Positions 34,492-47,971 are shown, numbered from the stretch's first letter. The stretch is 64,000 nucleotides of DNA from Dermanyssus gallinae (GCA_003439945.1 QVRM01001764.1:150001-214000), one strand, 5' to 3'. The notes: a model not told the origin generated them from the sequence alone. A program made the numbers and translations.

Positions 34492-37400
34492 CAATACGTT
34501 CGTTATTGACTGATCTCGGCTTGATCGACGGTTCAAGTAGGCCCAAGGCCGGAGGAGGTCGGTCGGAGTTCTGCAAGGTTAGCCAGTTCGCTAGTCGATC
34601 GATCAGGCTCATCGTCATCATGATGAGGACACGAACACGACGACGATCGATTATGTCGGTTTGTTGTATTTCCGACGAAAAGTAATGCGTTTCGAAGCGT
34701 CAACGCTTCGCTCGCTTACGAGAGGAGGAATAACCTCATGGTCGTCGGCCGTCAGCCGCCAACACCATCGCTGTGTGCCGAAGATGCTACGCTACCAGGG
34801 TAGTCGTTAATCGCGACAACTATTACACGCGTATCTCGTGTACACGTGTGGATATTTACATAGAAGAAGATGTGAGCTTCTCGTCAGAGATTTCGTGTCT
34901 TGGTGTGCACATTGCGACAGTATGCGACAATCTCCCGCTTCGCTAGAACCGTTCATGCGTGCAGAAAAGCAACCAAACACACGATTTTTGTGACCTGGGT
35001 CCAATGTTACCCTTCCGTCTTGCTTGTTGGCCGTGCCGTGTCTTGCCGACAACGCGATAATGATATATGATGATTATGGCGACTAGAGCGAGGTTCATGT
35101 TGCTTGTGAGACGTTGTGAGGCGTTCACTCTTATACGCGATAGAGCCTTTAGGTGCACGCGCGACGATACTTTCGTATGTAGTCAGCCGAAAGCAGAAAA
35201 GGAATAAGTCCGTGAGGCACGTTCCCGGTGAACCAGCCGAATCATCAGCTCGGGCGTAGTTAATACTTCTACTATTACTAATATTACTACTACTACTACT
35301 ACTATATCAGTACTATTACTTCTATCACCACGAAATGACTCAAATGACCGGCTTGCCCAGCCGCACTCACAGCCATGTCATCAACACTTACTCCCATCGC
35401 ATGCCAAAGTCGTAGATACACAAAGTATATACAAACATGCGTGCGGCGAACAATTCGCAACCGCAACGCAGATATCCCAGACTGGACATTGTACATTGCT
35501 TTCAATCAACAGAGCTTTGGTTGAGACTGACTGACCAGTTCGTCTCGACTATCTGTAAAACAACAACAACAAGCATACCGGTAATTTACCTAGTTGATAT
35601 TATATGTATGTACGCATGTATATATGAGTATATTTATATGAACATATATATAGAGCGTGGATATGGGTAGCGGGGCTAAATGCGAGAGCGGAGAAAAGTA
35701 ATCTAGTCTTTGCGCCGAACGAACATTTTTCAGCACGGTACAGTGCGATTCAACTTATACTAAAAGTAGTCTACAGTAATCGGAGATAGTAACTGCGACG
35801 CATATTGTCCGCAGATAAAACGGCCAGAAAACCAGAATAAGAGGCGGCAGGTAGCGTCAGAAAGACGGTGTATGATAGATCCATGATGACATGGAGCTGA
35901 TAAAATAGGGGGTGGAATCTGGCTCTCTGCGACCTGTATCTAGGATGTGTATTTTTAGCGAGACTTCTCGCATTTCTTCCCTCAAGGGGGTCTGAGAGGT
36001 GGTTTTTATTCGTTAGCATATGACATAATAAGGCCTTATGCATCTCGTGTTGCTTTCGTTCTTCTGCTTCGCCGGTTTCTCGTAGGTGAGCAAATAAGAT
36101 CTGAATTGTCCCGGTATAGCTGGTGCGTTTGCCCGCATCAGCCTCGCAACCAGGCTATAGTGTCGTTAGTGTCAATTGTAGATACAACTGTACCTCGACC
36201 CGGCTCGAGCGAGCTGCTGCTGTTGCTAAATAGCTGCTCTCTGTCTTGTATAGGCCCGTCATTTGTAGTACGGACACTATGCGCATTACAGTCGGAGACC
36301 GTTTCATCGATGTGGCGGTGGAACGGTACGCGACTGTTGTTACTTTTATGTGGGGCTGGGGGGGGGGGGGGGGGTAAGCAATCGGTATAGCGATTCATTA
36401 GTTAATTGCTTAAAGCTGGCTGTACGATAGGGAGTCGAGTGAATGGTTGCAGGGAGACCACGGCGAGTCATGAAGCCATGAATAAACACTGGAACCCCTT
36501 GAGGATGATATTCATAAATGACAACTAATGCTAAAAAGAAAACTCGAGAAAGCCCAACCGATCGATACCCTGGCCGACATAGTTCGTCGACGATAGTGTT
36601 CCCTCAGGGCACACTACACGCAAAAACGCAAGCGATCGTACATACAGCACACATAGCCGAATTGAACTTGGGCGCGCTTCTAGAAAGAGGAGAAGTGGTA
36701 AGCTTATCGGTTGCTTTTTCTGTCCTTGTCTCACTTACTAGTCTCATTATTGCAAGTGCAACGCATTTGCCAGCAGTCGATGCGATCTACAACTAATTGG
36801 GCTCGTTCGTCAGAGCTAGCCGAGTTATCCTTTGGAAATGTGTATGTATATAATGGAAAGAACTGGTCTACCATCTTGTAGGTGGGCGCAAACAGTGCGA
36901 AAACGCAAAGCGCGCTCTTCCAGCTTTCGGGCTGAGAAAGCGAATCAGCAACGGGACGCATGCGTGGGCCAACCGACAAAATGACCAGAAGACGAGGGTG
37001 TGTTCAAACATTAGGAGGTTACGCGCTATACATCGCCTGTATATATATAATATATAAACATACATCTACATATGTCTGTATGATTGTATGCGTGTATATG
37101 TTTTGTGGCTGTACATTGTATTTAGCTTATGTGCAATTTGTTTCTTTTCCTTTGGTGTAGAGCGCCCTTACTACCATGGACGGATTGTTCCTTCTGATAA
37201 CGAGAGCAGAAAAAGCCATCGGGGCAGAAGGGCCGGGGTATTGGGACGTATCAAACGATGCGATGAGGCAAAGATGTTGTACTTCGAAACTTCTGGCTAA
37301 CGTTGTCGACGCAAACCTATGTTAGGAATAGCAATATACACTTCATTTGTTCGCCTTAATTTATATTATGTATGTATATCAGTGAGAACGAGGAAGAATG

Positions 37401-38209
37401 AGGTAAGATCAGGTGGTATGAATAATAAACCGTTAATATAGAAAATCTGCATTAAATATTTTTATAAACGACAGCCATATATAGCGTTGACGTGAGGAAA
37501 AAACAGCAACAACAGAAACAACACCAAAAGCAAAGATAAACACAGACCAGCCACTGGAAAAGACAAAATAGCCATCAACATAATGATAAACAACGATATC
37601 ACACAACATGTACTACAACAAAAGACACCTACAACTCTGCTGACAAAAAATAAAAGTTACCGTGTATATTTATTGTGTGTCCTAATGTGGCATTTCTCTT
37701 TTTAGGACTAGCTTGCCATCCGTAACTTTCAACATTGCAATGACAAAATCATAATACAACTAATACCGCAAACATATCAATTAAACAATTTTAATCTGTA
37801 AAAATAAATCCACTTCTAGTGAAGGTGTTAACTTGATGATTGTGGCTGTTTATGCATCTTCAAATATATTGCTTACCTTGCGAGTTAACGATTTTCATTG
37901 ATTTTTGTGACAAGTGGATTAGGGGCATCGCTTCAAAATGAATACCCGCGACTGCTGAATCCTCCTGGTGTATAAAATTGTAACAGTTATGTACATGCAA
38001 TGCCCTCTTTCGCATGAACAACGCACGAACGTTGTCTTACGAAGGAAAAACCACAGCAAATAATGGGTACATTCTTCCCTCCCTTCCCCGTTCCTTGTCA
38101 GTATCATATCGCTTCCATCTACGGCAGATATATGTAAAGAAGACGAGGTTGCTAGGCTCACCTATGGTAAGAGAAAGAAAGCGGAAAAAGTCGTAGCGTT
38201 GACCGCTAT

Positions 38210-38634
38210 GTGAATTTTACAGAAGAATATGAGCGGATGGGATGCCAGGATGTCATCGTCTATCGAAACCGCGAGATGCATGGCAGTGCTGGAGGGCGGA
38301 AATTAGGTTTCTTAAGGAGGAGGTGGTCAATATACGCCGCGACGCCGAGAAGACACTGCACGACGAAAAATTCGCACGAAACCAGATCGCGACGTACGAG
38401 AAAGGGAGCGATATATTAAGGCTGAAAAGTCAAACACTTGAATACTGGTTGAATGTAGATGTTGCCGAAGTAGTGCGCAAGAAAGAAGAGCATGGAAGAC
38501 CTGCTCAAAGGCAGGTGCATGAGGACAGGATCCTGCTCACAATGGCAGCGAGATGTACGAAGGTGGGCAACAAGATTGTCGACGGTAAGGCAGCAACACT
38601 GACTGAGCCCTTTCAAAGGCGGTATACGTGTTGA
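38210..38634 (+). pseudogene. Coiled-coil ORF, gene fragment or pseudogene, unknown family
   Basis: The segment RAEIRFLKEEVVNIRRDAEK continues into LHDEKFARNQIATYEKGSDI and a Lys/Glu-rich stretch up to 38520, with heptad-like spacing. In the frame one base away, 38219-38300 reads EEYERMGCQDVIVYRNREMH, also protein-like. The two would join if one base were shifted near 38300, suggesting a decayed exon. TTTTACAG at 38213-38220 could be an acceptor and GGTAAG at 38585 a donor. I do not recognise the protein. Confidence 0.3.
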
Positions 38635-39546
38635 TAAAAGATTGTTGAAGGACTACCTACGTTTTGATAATTGTAGCAAACACCCTTTTCTATAATAATA
38701 ATAATAATAATAATAATAAAGGTGATTTTGTGCTGTTAAATAATGGCAAACGGATTGCAGGAAGACTAATGACTCTTTGCATAGGTTGCGATGTTGTCAA
38801 TCTTTCCGCTCAAGAATATTTAAAATTGAAGGTTGCCGGGGTTCTTCAGTCATCCTTCATTTTTATTACGGGAAGACCCTTCTGAGGTCTTCTATATTTA
38901 TGTACTTAAGTCTCGACATTACAAAAGTTGCTTCCTCGGTATAATCCGGTATATCCCTGCCGTGTTTGCTAGCAAAACGGTGATGGGGAAAACGTTTTTA
39001 GATAATTTACCAAACCCACCAAGTGTGCGCTAAATGGTAATGATGCTGGGCTTAAGCAGTTTAGTAAACTTTCGTTTAGTAATCATAGTAAAATAAAGCC
39101 TAAAGAGTTGAAGAGCTGAATGATTGCTGAAGAAGACCGGTGACTATTGCTTAGGATATTCTCGAGCAGGGAGACCAAAGCAATATCACAAGCTATTGCA
39201 TGAGATCGTCCAACATACGAATTCTTACATAGCATTAGATCTATATCGCGCTATTCAATTGGCTATAGATCTAAAGCTTTCACAATTCGGGTGACCTTTT
39301 TAGAAGGCCAGGACAAGTGCACGAAAGTCTTTTTTTTTTTTTGTTCTGGGAGGTTTCGGTAATGCATGATGCACATGCGCCACTAGCAGCCTGCGTGACT
39401 AGTGTGAGACTCGCAAACCCACTAAACCCGGATACCTCCCCACCCCCCCAGGTCGGTATTACTTTGGCATTACATCGAAACCGTGGGAGAGGCGTCTCTG
39501 CCGTTCTCCTTCAATCAGCTCTATCCCTGACTATCATCCCGCATGT

Positions 39547-40206
39547 CTACCTGCGGTTGGATAGGGGGATGCCATTTTGTAATCCGTCCTGTGAGGGTGC
39601 GTCGAGACCATGAGGGCCTGGCTGCTCCCCACCCCCTCCCCCCTCCCTCGGCTCCTCGTCTCGACCACTCTCCCGAGAGACCCGCTCAAACCTCTCCCGC
39701 CTGGCCGTTTCCTTGGCTGTCTTGAGTGTCAAAACAGCGTCGAACAAGTTCGTCGCCTCCCTCCATGCCTCCGCCGAAGTCATCATATGGGAGACCACCT
39801 CCTTGATGGGTCGGCCCCTCACAGCGGTTGGTGCTGCGTCCCGTGCTTCCCTGAGAGCATCACACCGCAGAACAGTATGCTCTACGTTGTCCGTTTCTCC
39901 AGAGTCGCACAGTACGCAGATATCGCTGATGGCCTTCTTGATCCTTGACAGGTAGCTCTGGAACTGGCCGTGTCCGGTCAGAACCTGAGCCGTCCAGTAG
40001 GAAAGCTCCCCGTGTCGGCGGTCATACCATGCCCTGAGGTCCGGTATCAGACTCTTGGTCCAGCTCCCTGTGGTCACACCGGGTCTTACCTGCGCCCATT
40101 CCTCATGCCAGGCCGATATGGTGGCACTCCTGGCCCTGGTGAGATCCAGACCTTCGTCTAGATACATTTTACTTCGTTCAGCCACTAGGATGTCCCATGG
40201 CAGCAT
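39547..40206 (-). pseudogene. Non-LTR retrotransposon ORF2 C-terminal fragment (R1/Jockey-like)
   Basis: A 219-residue minus-strand frame with ELSYWTAQVLTGHGQFQSYL followed by SDICVLCDSGETDNVEHTVL and RCDALREAR. The CxxC...H...C knuckle after the H-Q-F-YL motif is typical of the C-terminus of R1/Jockey-type ORF2 proteins. The reverse transcriptase and endonuclease are missing, so the copy is 5'-truncated at about 40206. The tail is still open to a stop near 39547, making it younger than the other LINE pieces here. Confidence 0.82.
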
Positions 40207-41676
40207 TTTGGCTAGGACGAAAGTCTGTCGTCAGTATATTTGCCGATCTCTAGCAATAGGGGTCGATGTTGCCTCAACCAAATTTTTTTCTCTCAAATAA
40301 TATTTAAAGAAGATTCAATTATCATTACAGTGCCGTTACATAGCCTATACAGTGCCGTTCAAATCGATTCCATTTTTTCGGCCCCATTACAATACCCATG
40401 ATTCTTGCAGAGAAGGCAGAATATTTTGCAATAACTGTATTTCTTTATTAAGTATATCTTTATTAAGTATTCATTCTATAAGGCTCTATGAAATCTACTT
40501 CTTGGAAGCCTTCCATGAGTCTTCATTAGCTTTCGTTCTTGGGAAAGCGCATACGACACATGTGCAATAGGCTGCCTAACACTTATTTTCTTTTGAGAAT
40601 ATCCTAAATAAAAGAGTCTCGCCGGTCTTCTTCACTTATCATTCGGTAACAAATTTGAGACGCAACATCATTTTGAAGGACAGTGGGCTTTGCGCGAAGA
40701 ATTACATGATACTGGATGGCATTCATATGACGCAATTCATTTTCGCTACAGAGATAAGGCTTTCACAAGTCCGCACGATATTTTTCTGAAAGTTCGGTTA
40801 AGAGCACGAAAGTGTATCGCTAGTATATTTGCCGTTTTGTAGAGGTGCTCGAAACGCCTAACACTGTATTGGAATCGACTGAGCGCCTAGTACTGTTTTA
40901 GAATCGATGATTGGAATCGGGCATGGCCTTTACGCATTCTCCAACAGTATTTTCAGAGTAAGTTAATGCGCACACAAGCATTCGCAATAAATAGCGCCAC
41001 TCTGCTCTCCGTTGAAGAGTCTTCTCGGATTGCGATGCGATGCAATGCGAATATCTGGCAAGAGTGGGCCATCCGGCAGACGGAGATGAAATTGAGAATT
41101 GTGACTTTTAGTTAATATTAATGCCAACACATCGTTTTGAGGTTGTTTATTTTATATAGCCGGTTTATAACCTTCCCGAAGCTGCCTCGGCGAGAAAGTT
41201 TGTAGCACCACAACTCAGTCAGCAGCAATCATGAGGCAACAGCGACATTTCGTCGCCATTTTTCGCTGTTTCCGCCTCATGATTGGTGCAACCTAGGTTT
41301 AACTGCATATCGGCGTATCTTCTGTGCAAATTGCTTTCTTAAAGCTGCCTTAACAACGCAATCCAACTGCCACCAACGGCGCATCCCATTTCTCCGCTGT
41401 GTGGTGTTTTTTTTCTTTTTGTATTCATCTCTGTAGCGATATCGATGAAACGGCGTTGTGGTTCGAACCCTCACATGAACAAGAAGTTTACGAATGCGTA
41501 CTATGGCGAATTGAATGAAGTTCAACATGGCCAGCCAGCGGTCAACAGTCAACACAAGAGTCGCCTCCCACCCCGCCACCCCCGGCGCCAACGGCAGAAT
41601 AGCATATGATTTACAAAAGCCCGCGCGCGCGTTCATTTGTGTTCGAACGAGCAAGACCGAAGACACACCGAGATGT

Positions 41677-41740
41677 GATTGATGTGGGTGAAGATGAGTG
41701 TGATTGATGTGGGTGAAGATGAGTGTGTGATTGATGCATC
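41677..41740 (+). repeat. 26-bp tandem repeat
   Basis: GTGATTGATGTGGGTGAAGA plus TGAGTG is present twice, followed by a partial third copy. Confidence 0.75.
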
Positions 41741-42270
41741 AATATCGAGTGAGCACAACGGTAATCACGGTAGGGCGCGATGCTGCCAAGGCAAAATCTA
41801 CTTGCGTTCTTGACGACCTTTTGTGAAAACGAATGGCGATGTCAAACCTCAGTTTCAATGGTGGCGTTAATGGTGGTTATTAGTAGTAGTAGTAGTAGCA
41901 GTAAAGGTTCGTTATGATGACACATCACCGGCCACTGTCAGAAGTCGTCCGCGTAAGAGAGAAGACGACGATCCATCATTTATCGATTCGATCTAACGGT
42001 GGCTAGAAAATAGGCCGATGAGAACATCCGTTCTCGAACCGAAGACGTTCGTAAGTTTCAGCAATTTTTTCACCAAAAAACAGCCGACCATCATCTTAAT
42101 TCATTATCATTAATTGACCACAACAGATCACACAGCTGTCATATGACCGCTTCTTGAGCAGGGCCACCACATCGGAATAATTGTTGCTGTTGTTGTTGTT
42201 GTTACTGTTGCTCAGCCAATCACTTCTTATCAGCTGCCACAGTTCGAACTGTGGCGGCGAGTCCGTGAGA

Positions 42271-44139
42271 ATGGAAATGCCAAGTCCGGACAAGTCCGGG
42301 ATCGTGCTGCGCTGCAAACGGCAGGATAAGGCCGTCACCCTGTACAGCGGCCGAAAGCTGGCCGGCGATGGAGTGTACTCGTTCGAGTTGCGCTGGAGCG
42401 ACGCGAAGTTCTCCGGCTGTCGAACGTTCCTCGTCGCCCACTGGAAGGCTCTGTACCAGCTGATGATGGCGCGTTCGCCGGCTCAGCGCAGGTTGGTGAA
42501 CTCGCTCGACGGATCCAGCCCAGCCAGCCTGCCTATCTATTGACAGCTGATTCACTGGCAGCTGTCAGGGTCAGCTAGCTGGGTGGGCTTTTTCTAGCCA
42601 TTCTCGAGAGTTTCTTTTCCGCACACTTTTCAACTGTCTATATCTTTCAAAGATCGCTCAGGTCTCCCAGCTTAGACGAATATGCATTTCGCCTTTATAT
42701 CCTTCAAAGCTCATCGATAGCTCGGTTGTGGTTTTGGAAACCATTTGACAGTTCAAAATAACCTCAACACCTGATGACACGAGATCCCATTATTACTGTG
42801 GTGACACGCAAATATCCGCTGCTATAAGCGAATTAAATTCTGAGCGAGAAACAAATCAAGAGCAAGGCATTATTAACGGATACACGGCACTATTGCCGTG
42901 CATCTATCTATCGGCAGGTACTACGAGCTGATTCGTAAGGGCGCCGTCTGCAAGCTGTATTTCGATCTTGAATTTGACAAGCGGCTCAATGCTGAGGTCG
43001 ACGGCGACGTCCTCACCGTGAAGCTGATCGAGTTCGTTTGTAGCGAGCTGTCGGTTCTCAGCGGGGTCGACGTCGCCTACGAGGACATGCTTGTGCTGAA
43101 GTCCGAGTCGGCGGCGAAGTTCAGCGCACACGTGATCTGCAACGCCGACGGCGTACGCTTTCGAGACAACCTGGTGTGCGGGCGTTTCGTGCAGTTCCTC
43201 ATGGCGCGTGACGCCGCCAAGGAGTTGTTCTACGTGAACACGGGCCAGTGCGGGCGTCGGACGCCGTTCTGCGACCTATCGGTGTACTCGCAGAATCGCC
43301 ACTTTCGTCTGTTCAGGAACACGAAACACCGCAAGAACTGCTTTCTGGAGATCGCCGAAATCGACGGCTACGTCGAGACTCATCAGCTGAGTGGCGACGA
43401 CGAGGAGATTTTTCGCCGCTCGTTGATCTGTCTTGACGAGAAGCAGGAGGAGAAGGGGGCGGAACACGCCCGTGTCATTCTCTCGAACGCCCACATCCCT
43501 CCGATGGCCGGACCCGAATGTCGTCGATTCGCAACCGTAGCAGGAGCAGCAGCAGCATCACCAGCCAAAGTGATGCGTAGAGACAAGTCGATGGCGGCAA
43601 GAGCTGTCGATCGGTTATCCGCCGACCTCCTTGGGCTCAGCATCGACAACCCACAACAATATGAACACCAACAACAACAACAACAATTACCACCACCACC
43701 ACAACAGTTGCAGTACACCGGCGAGGCAATTAGCGACGAAGCAAGTCGGCGGACAATATTCCGCGCACCGACCGTGTTTCGGCGGCTGGACGAACTCATC
43801 ACCAGCGTGGTGGCACCATTTGGCGGTCGCATTCACACGGTCGCCCATTTCCACGACAGTTACGTACTGACGTATACGTTCGTCGGGTACAACTTCTGTG
43901 CGAACCGAGGCCGCAACCACCGTTCGAACAAGGTGTTCTTCCACGTCGATCTTCGACTGCCGGGCTACATGCAGAAGTGCTTCGACACTCAGGACTGCGC
44001 CGGCTATTCGTCGGCCGTCGAACCGATTCCCGTCGATGTCGCCGAAGAGACGCTTGCCCTACTGAGACGAATAGATGATGCTAGAAATACTAATAATAAT
44101 AATAATAATAATAATGTTAGTAGTACTACATTTATTTAG
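42271..44139 (+). CDS. PRIMPOL: PrimPol, DNA-directed primase/polymerase, two exons
   Basis: Exons 42271-42491 and 42918-44139, GT-AG intron in phase 2, 480 residues (human 560). The archaeo-eukaryotic primase core has all three catalytic motifs: AVCKLYFDLEF (Asp90, Glu92), KFSAHVI (Ser143, His145) and FCDLSVYSQNRHFR (Asp193). The UL52-type zinc finger follows near the C-terminus: YNFCANRGRNHRSNK then MQKCFDTQDC. PrimPol reprimes stalled forks and bypasses lesions in nucleus and mitochondria. The protein ends about 40 residues after the zinc finger in an Asn run coded by (AAT)n. I see no acidic RPA-binding motifs like those at the human C-terminus. A Gln-rich insert lies around residues 325-345. 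The Met at 42271 starts where similarity begins; an upstream exon cannot be excluded. Drosophila and Caenorhabditis lack this gene. Confidence 0.93.
44091..44115 (+). repeat. (AAT)n tract at the 3' end of the PrimPol coding region
   Basis: About eight AAT units give the Asn run before the stop codon. Length changes would stay in frame. Confidence 0.85.
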
Positions 44140-47100
44140 CTCATAATGGGGTGTAAATAATTGTCCCCGAGTAAACGTGACGACAAACTACATCGGCCGT
44201 TGGTACAAACCTGGTGTCGATCACCTGAACAAGGTGCCAAACAACGCTGTGGCGTTACCGCGTTGTAAATCCAATAACAGCTTTCGCCGGGAACAAAATC
44301 GCCAGCACGTGGGTCCTCCGCGGCTAGCCTGAGACACGTGAATTAATAGCACTAAGATTAATCATAACATGAGTACTACAAAAACGAGTAGTAACAAAAT
44401 ATCAGCTGATGACGTCGTACGATACGGCGGAATCTCCACCGTTAAGAACTGTGGTCGATTATCTATCCACGCTAACTGAACTATTTATCTATACGAATAT
44501 AGCAGCCTGAAAGCGGCATGCGTCGTTTCAATGGACCGTCAACTCCGTACGCTTGCATTTTCATGCTCACTCTCCTTCAATTAGAACTTATTGTGGTATG
44601 CACTCTCAAATGACATTTGAAACATTTTGGAAGATACATGCAATGCGGCTTACAAAAACTAGCAGCTTATTTGCTGATCATGCATGTGTAACTACCTTGT
44701 TCATTACTGATTCTAGAGGATAGAGGAGACAAGAATCGCTTTGAACAAAAACATTTCCCAACACTGAGCGTGATTATATATATATATATTACCCTATGAG
44801 CAATAATGTATGTAGACTGCTCTGAAATAGAGTTGACCTTTGTATATGACACGCTAATTAATATTGCGCAGTTCTGTGAAGATGCTGCATTCTTGTGGGG
44901 GCAGCAGTTGACATGCCTACGATTTTAGAATTTTCCCGTATCAAACATTTAATTGTATGATTGTATGATTTTTAGTAGACATCGATTCAATCAAATCGAT
45001 TTGTAACCATTTCCACTATATTGTGTACTTGAATACATTGATGGTAACATGCATTAATGAACTGTTATTACTAGCGTAAACGTGCTCTTAAAGGAATCCA
45101 ATGTTGTAGACAAAAGACCGCATTTACTTGTTGACAGTGTTCAACCGTCGATTAAGCGTTTATTAGACTAAATCACACACGTGTATGTGACTGTTATATA
45201 TATATATATATATATATATATTCATCAATTCAATTCTATATATTTCCTATATACAATCTACTGTACAGTGTAACGGATGCTTGACAGCACTCGCTACAGA
45301 ACTAGGTATTCGGCTTTTATTTGTATGGATTCACGTATAACTCCAGATCTCAGCACATGTAACAAGCACGGCAGTCATATATATATATATATATATATAT
45401 ATAACACAAACACACACTCTCGAAATCTAATCCCTCCACTTGTGTTGTTGACTAGACTAGTAGCAATTGCATGAGTATTGGTCGAAACAATACCGCCAGT
45501 AGCTTGGACATTCACTGGGAGAAAACATGGAACAAATCGAAGTTAAATAAATGTTGCTCAAAAGGTCTATAGCGGTACGACAACAGAGATTGGTACGATT
45601 AAACGTCGTTGTCGCCGCCCACCCCCCCCCCCCCCCTTCCTCCTGCAATCTGTACACAAACTTCGCTATCATCGCGTTGTCGACTTTGATCGCTGCACAC
45701 TGTTTTGATGTACCTAGAGTCTTTGCTGTTTTGACCGCGGATGTTGTTGCTGTCGTTCGTATGTTATGTTATGACAGCTGTTCCTGTTCGCAGCCACTGC
45801 TTATTTGTTGTCTCCATTGATGTTTTCTCATTGCTGTTGTTGTTTCTGTTGCTGTTGTTGTTGCTGTAGCTGTCGTCGTGGTCGTGGTCGTCCTCATCAT
45901 AGCTTACGCTTTGCTGCTATTGCAGACGCTGGTTACTACTATTATTATTATTATTATTATTGGCTACTACATACAATCCTATTGCTGTAATTCGTCACTG
46001 ATCACATGAGTGGTGCTTACCGCGTTGGTACTCGCACAGGTAATTGTGGTACGGTTTCTCAAACACTCATATATATAGTCGTTCCTGCGGTGGACACAAT
46101 CCGTGCATTCGGTAGATGAAGGCGACTTTTTACAACAATGTCTTTAACCGGTTGAGTCTCTACGAGAAACGTCAGTCGTGCTCGAGGGTGGCAAGGCAAT
46201 AATAAAAATAATAATTGTATAAGAATGACAACTCCATAAATACAACACAACACCAACGTTAGTCGTCTTACTCTTATGAATTGTGCATAGCATTTGACGC
46301 TGTTGCATCCCGTGATTCAGTGCGTAATTTCGTTCTGTTTGTAAAACACTATGCTACTAAACATTCAGTTTTTCACGACGTTCGAGCGGACATTTCCAAA
46401 GCATCCCATGTACACGGCCTCTATTCGGATATTCTTATGTTTGACCGCTGCCGTCAAATAAATTGGGTGAATTAGGGTTTAGTCGGGTGACAAACAAACA
46501 TCTTATTTTCACATTGGACGACGAAATTGGACATCCTTGCCAATAAGCCTAAAAATACTAAATGGAATTCTAACATTGGAATAGCAATAACAACGTAATA
46601 AAAACGTACCGCATCAACTCTACGTTGCGACATAGATTCACATCACTTTCCCAAACTATCACTCACTCACTCAGAAACAGAAACATCCCTACACCGACAT
46701 GCCTTAGGATGAACTTTGGTGATCTAATAAGTACATAGCAAAATGATCCGTACAATGGGGACGTTGTGTATGGTGGGGACCCATAGTGCCGTAGTTGGCG
46801 CACAAGCTGTACAATCGTAGGACTATGCTGTGAACCTAACACTGGAACTAACATCGAACGATGACGAAAGCACCTTTAATAGTGAAACTATACTGATATA
46901 TCGATACGCCGCCGGTGATGCATCCAAGAGGGCCGTAGCTTAGGGCACACTTACGCCAGCCAGTATGTGATTGTGGCGCCCTTGTTTAGTCACCGAGCCG
47001 CTTAAAACTAGCACAACAATAGCGCCGAAGCTTAGACAACACTCCCATCATATCATGGCGGGTAATATTATTATTATTGTTGTGCAGGAAATTATGGTAC

Positions 47101-47539
47101 GTGGATAGTGAACAGGTGTACGACAACACATGCACAGCGTGTATCGCCCATTTCGTTTTGCAGTCGGTAACTAAGTTATTTAACTATAAACATTTAACTA
47201 GCATACACAGACACAAAAGTAATGCCTATTTGTTGGCCATCGAGACTAGTCTTGATGTGAAGGAAGTCTTCTAACATATAACACACGATATAGTATATAT
47301 ATATATATATGCCTAATAAAGTACAACTAATAACTGTAGGTTGCACACAAGATACATATAGTCGTGTCAATGTTACAAAAACATGCCGAAAACATCTGCT
47401 CCGTGTTTGATGTATATTCTCAGTGCGACAGCCATCCTGCCAGCAAGAATGGCCAGGAAAGACAAGCGCTGAACAAAGGCGTTTGTTAACGAAGCGTTAC
47501 GGTGGTTCCGGGCTCAGAACCGACCGCGCTTGTCCGATC

Positions 47540-47620
47540 AGTTCGCATGGTTTCTAACATAGGTAAGACAAATGCCGGTGTAACTATAGTCGGCCATGAC
47601 TAAAAACAAAACTCAAATGG
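47540..47620 (+). mobile_element. SINE fragment, copy 2 (body only)
   Basis: GTTCGCATGGTTTCTAACAT and the following AGGTAAGACAAATGCCGG and GGCCATGACTAAAAA match the SINE body at 10333-10410. The tRNA-like head is missing or too diverged. Confidence 0.65.
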
Positions 47621-47971
47621 ACAAAGCGCAGATATAGCTCTCTAAGATAGGAGTGTCTAGTCATTATCTACTACTGTTTCAAATACAAACAACGGGTTTC
47701 TACATGTGCATTTTCTGGCTGCCCTCACGCACGTTCCATATGTTTTGACACTTGCATCGATTTTGGATCGAGAACCACAGAGAGGCTCGATAGAAACCTA
47801 AGCAACCAGCAGAGAAACAGCAACAGTAGAAGATTTACAAGTGGCGTCCGTGTTTGTAGGTGTCTGACAGACTCCGCCAGTCAGTAACAATCGGTGCATC
47901 GTCACCGCCGAGTACGACAAGAAACCATTGGTAGACGATGAACTCCCGGAAATCGCATCTACCCGTCAAGT

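Larger units (their letters stand above)
34340..42270. other. Intergenic region between NRF1/erect wing and PrimPol
   Basis: It holds the NRF1 3' end, a poly-G run (36356-36374), an AAT run (38694-38719) and a coiled-coil-like ORF (38210-38634). An R1-like LINE tail lies at 39547-40206, a short hairpin near 41229-41288 and a 26-bp tandem repeat at 41677-41740. A plus-strand frame at 36038 (MHLVLLSFFCFAGFS) looks like a signal peptide but stops at once. No supported gene. Confidence 0.4.

Noticed and set aside
36038..36084. Signal-peptide-like start MHLVLLSFFCFAGFS with a GTGAGC donor
   Set aside because: An in-frame TAG falls immediately before the donor, and no matching downstream exon was seen.
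41229..41288. Hairpin with ATCATGAGGC arms as a separate finding
   Set aside because: The arms are short and need gaps to pair beyond 11 bp, so it is not convincing next to the other two hairpins.
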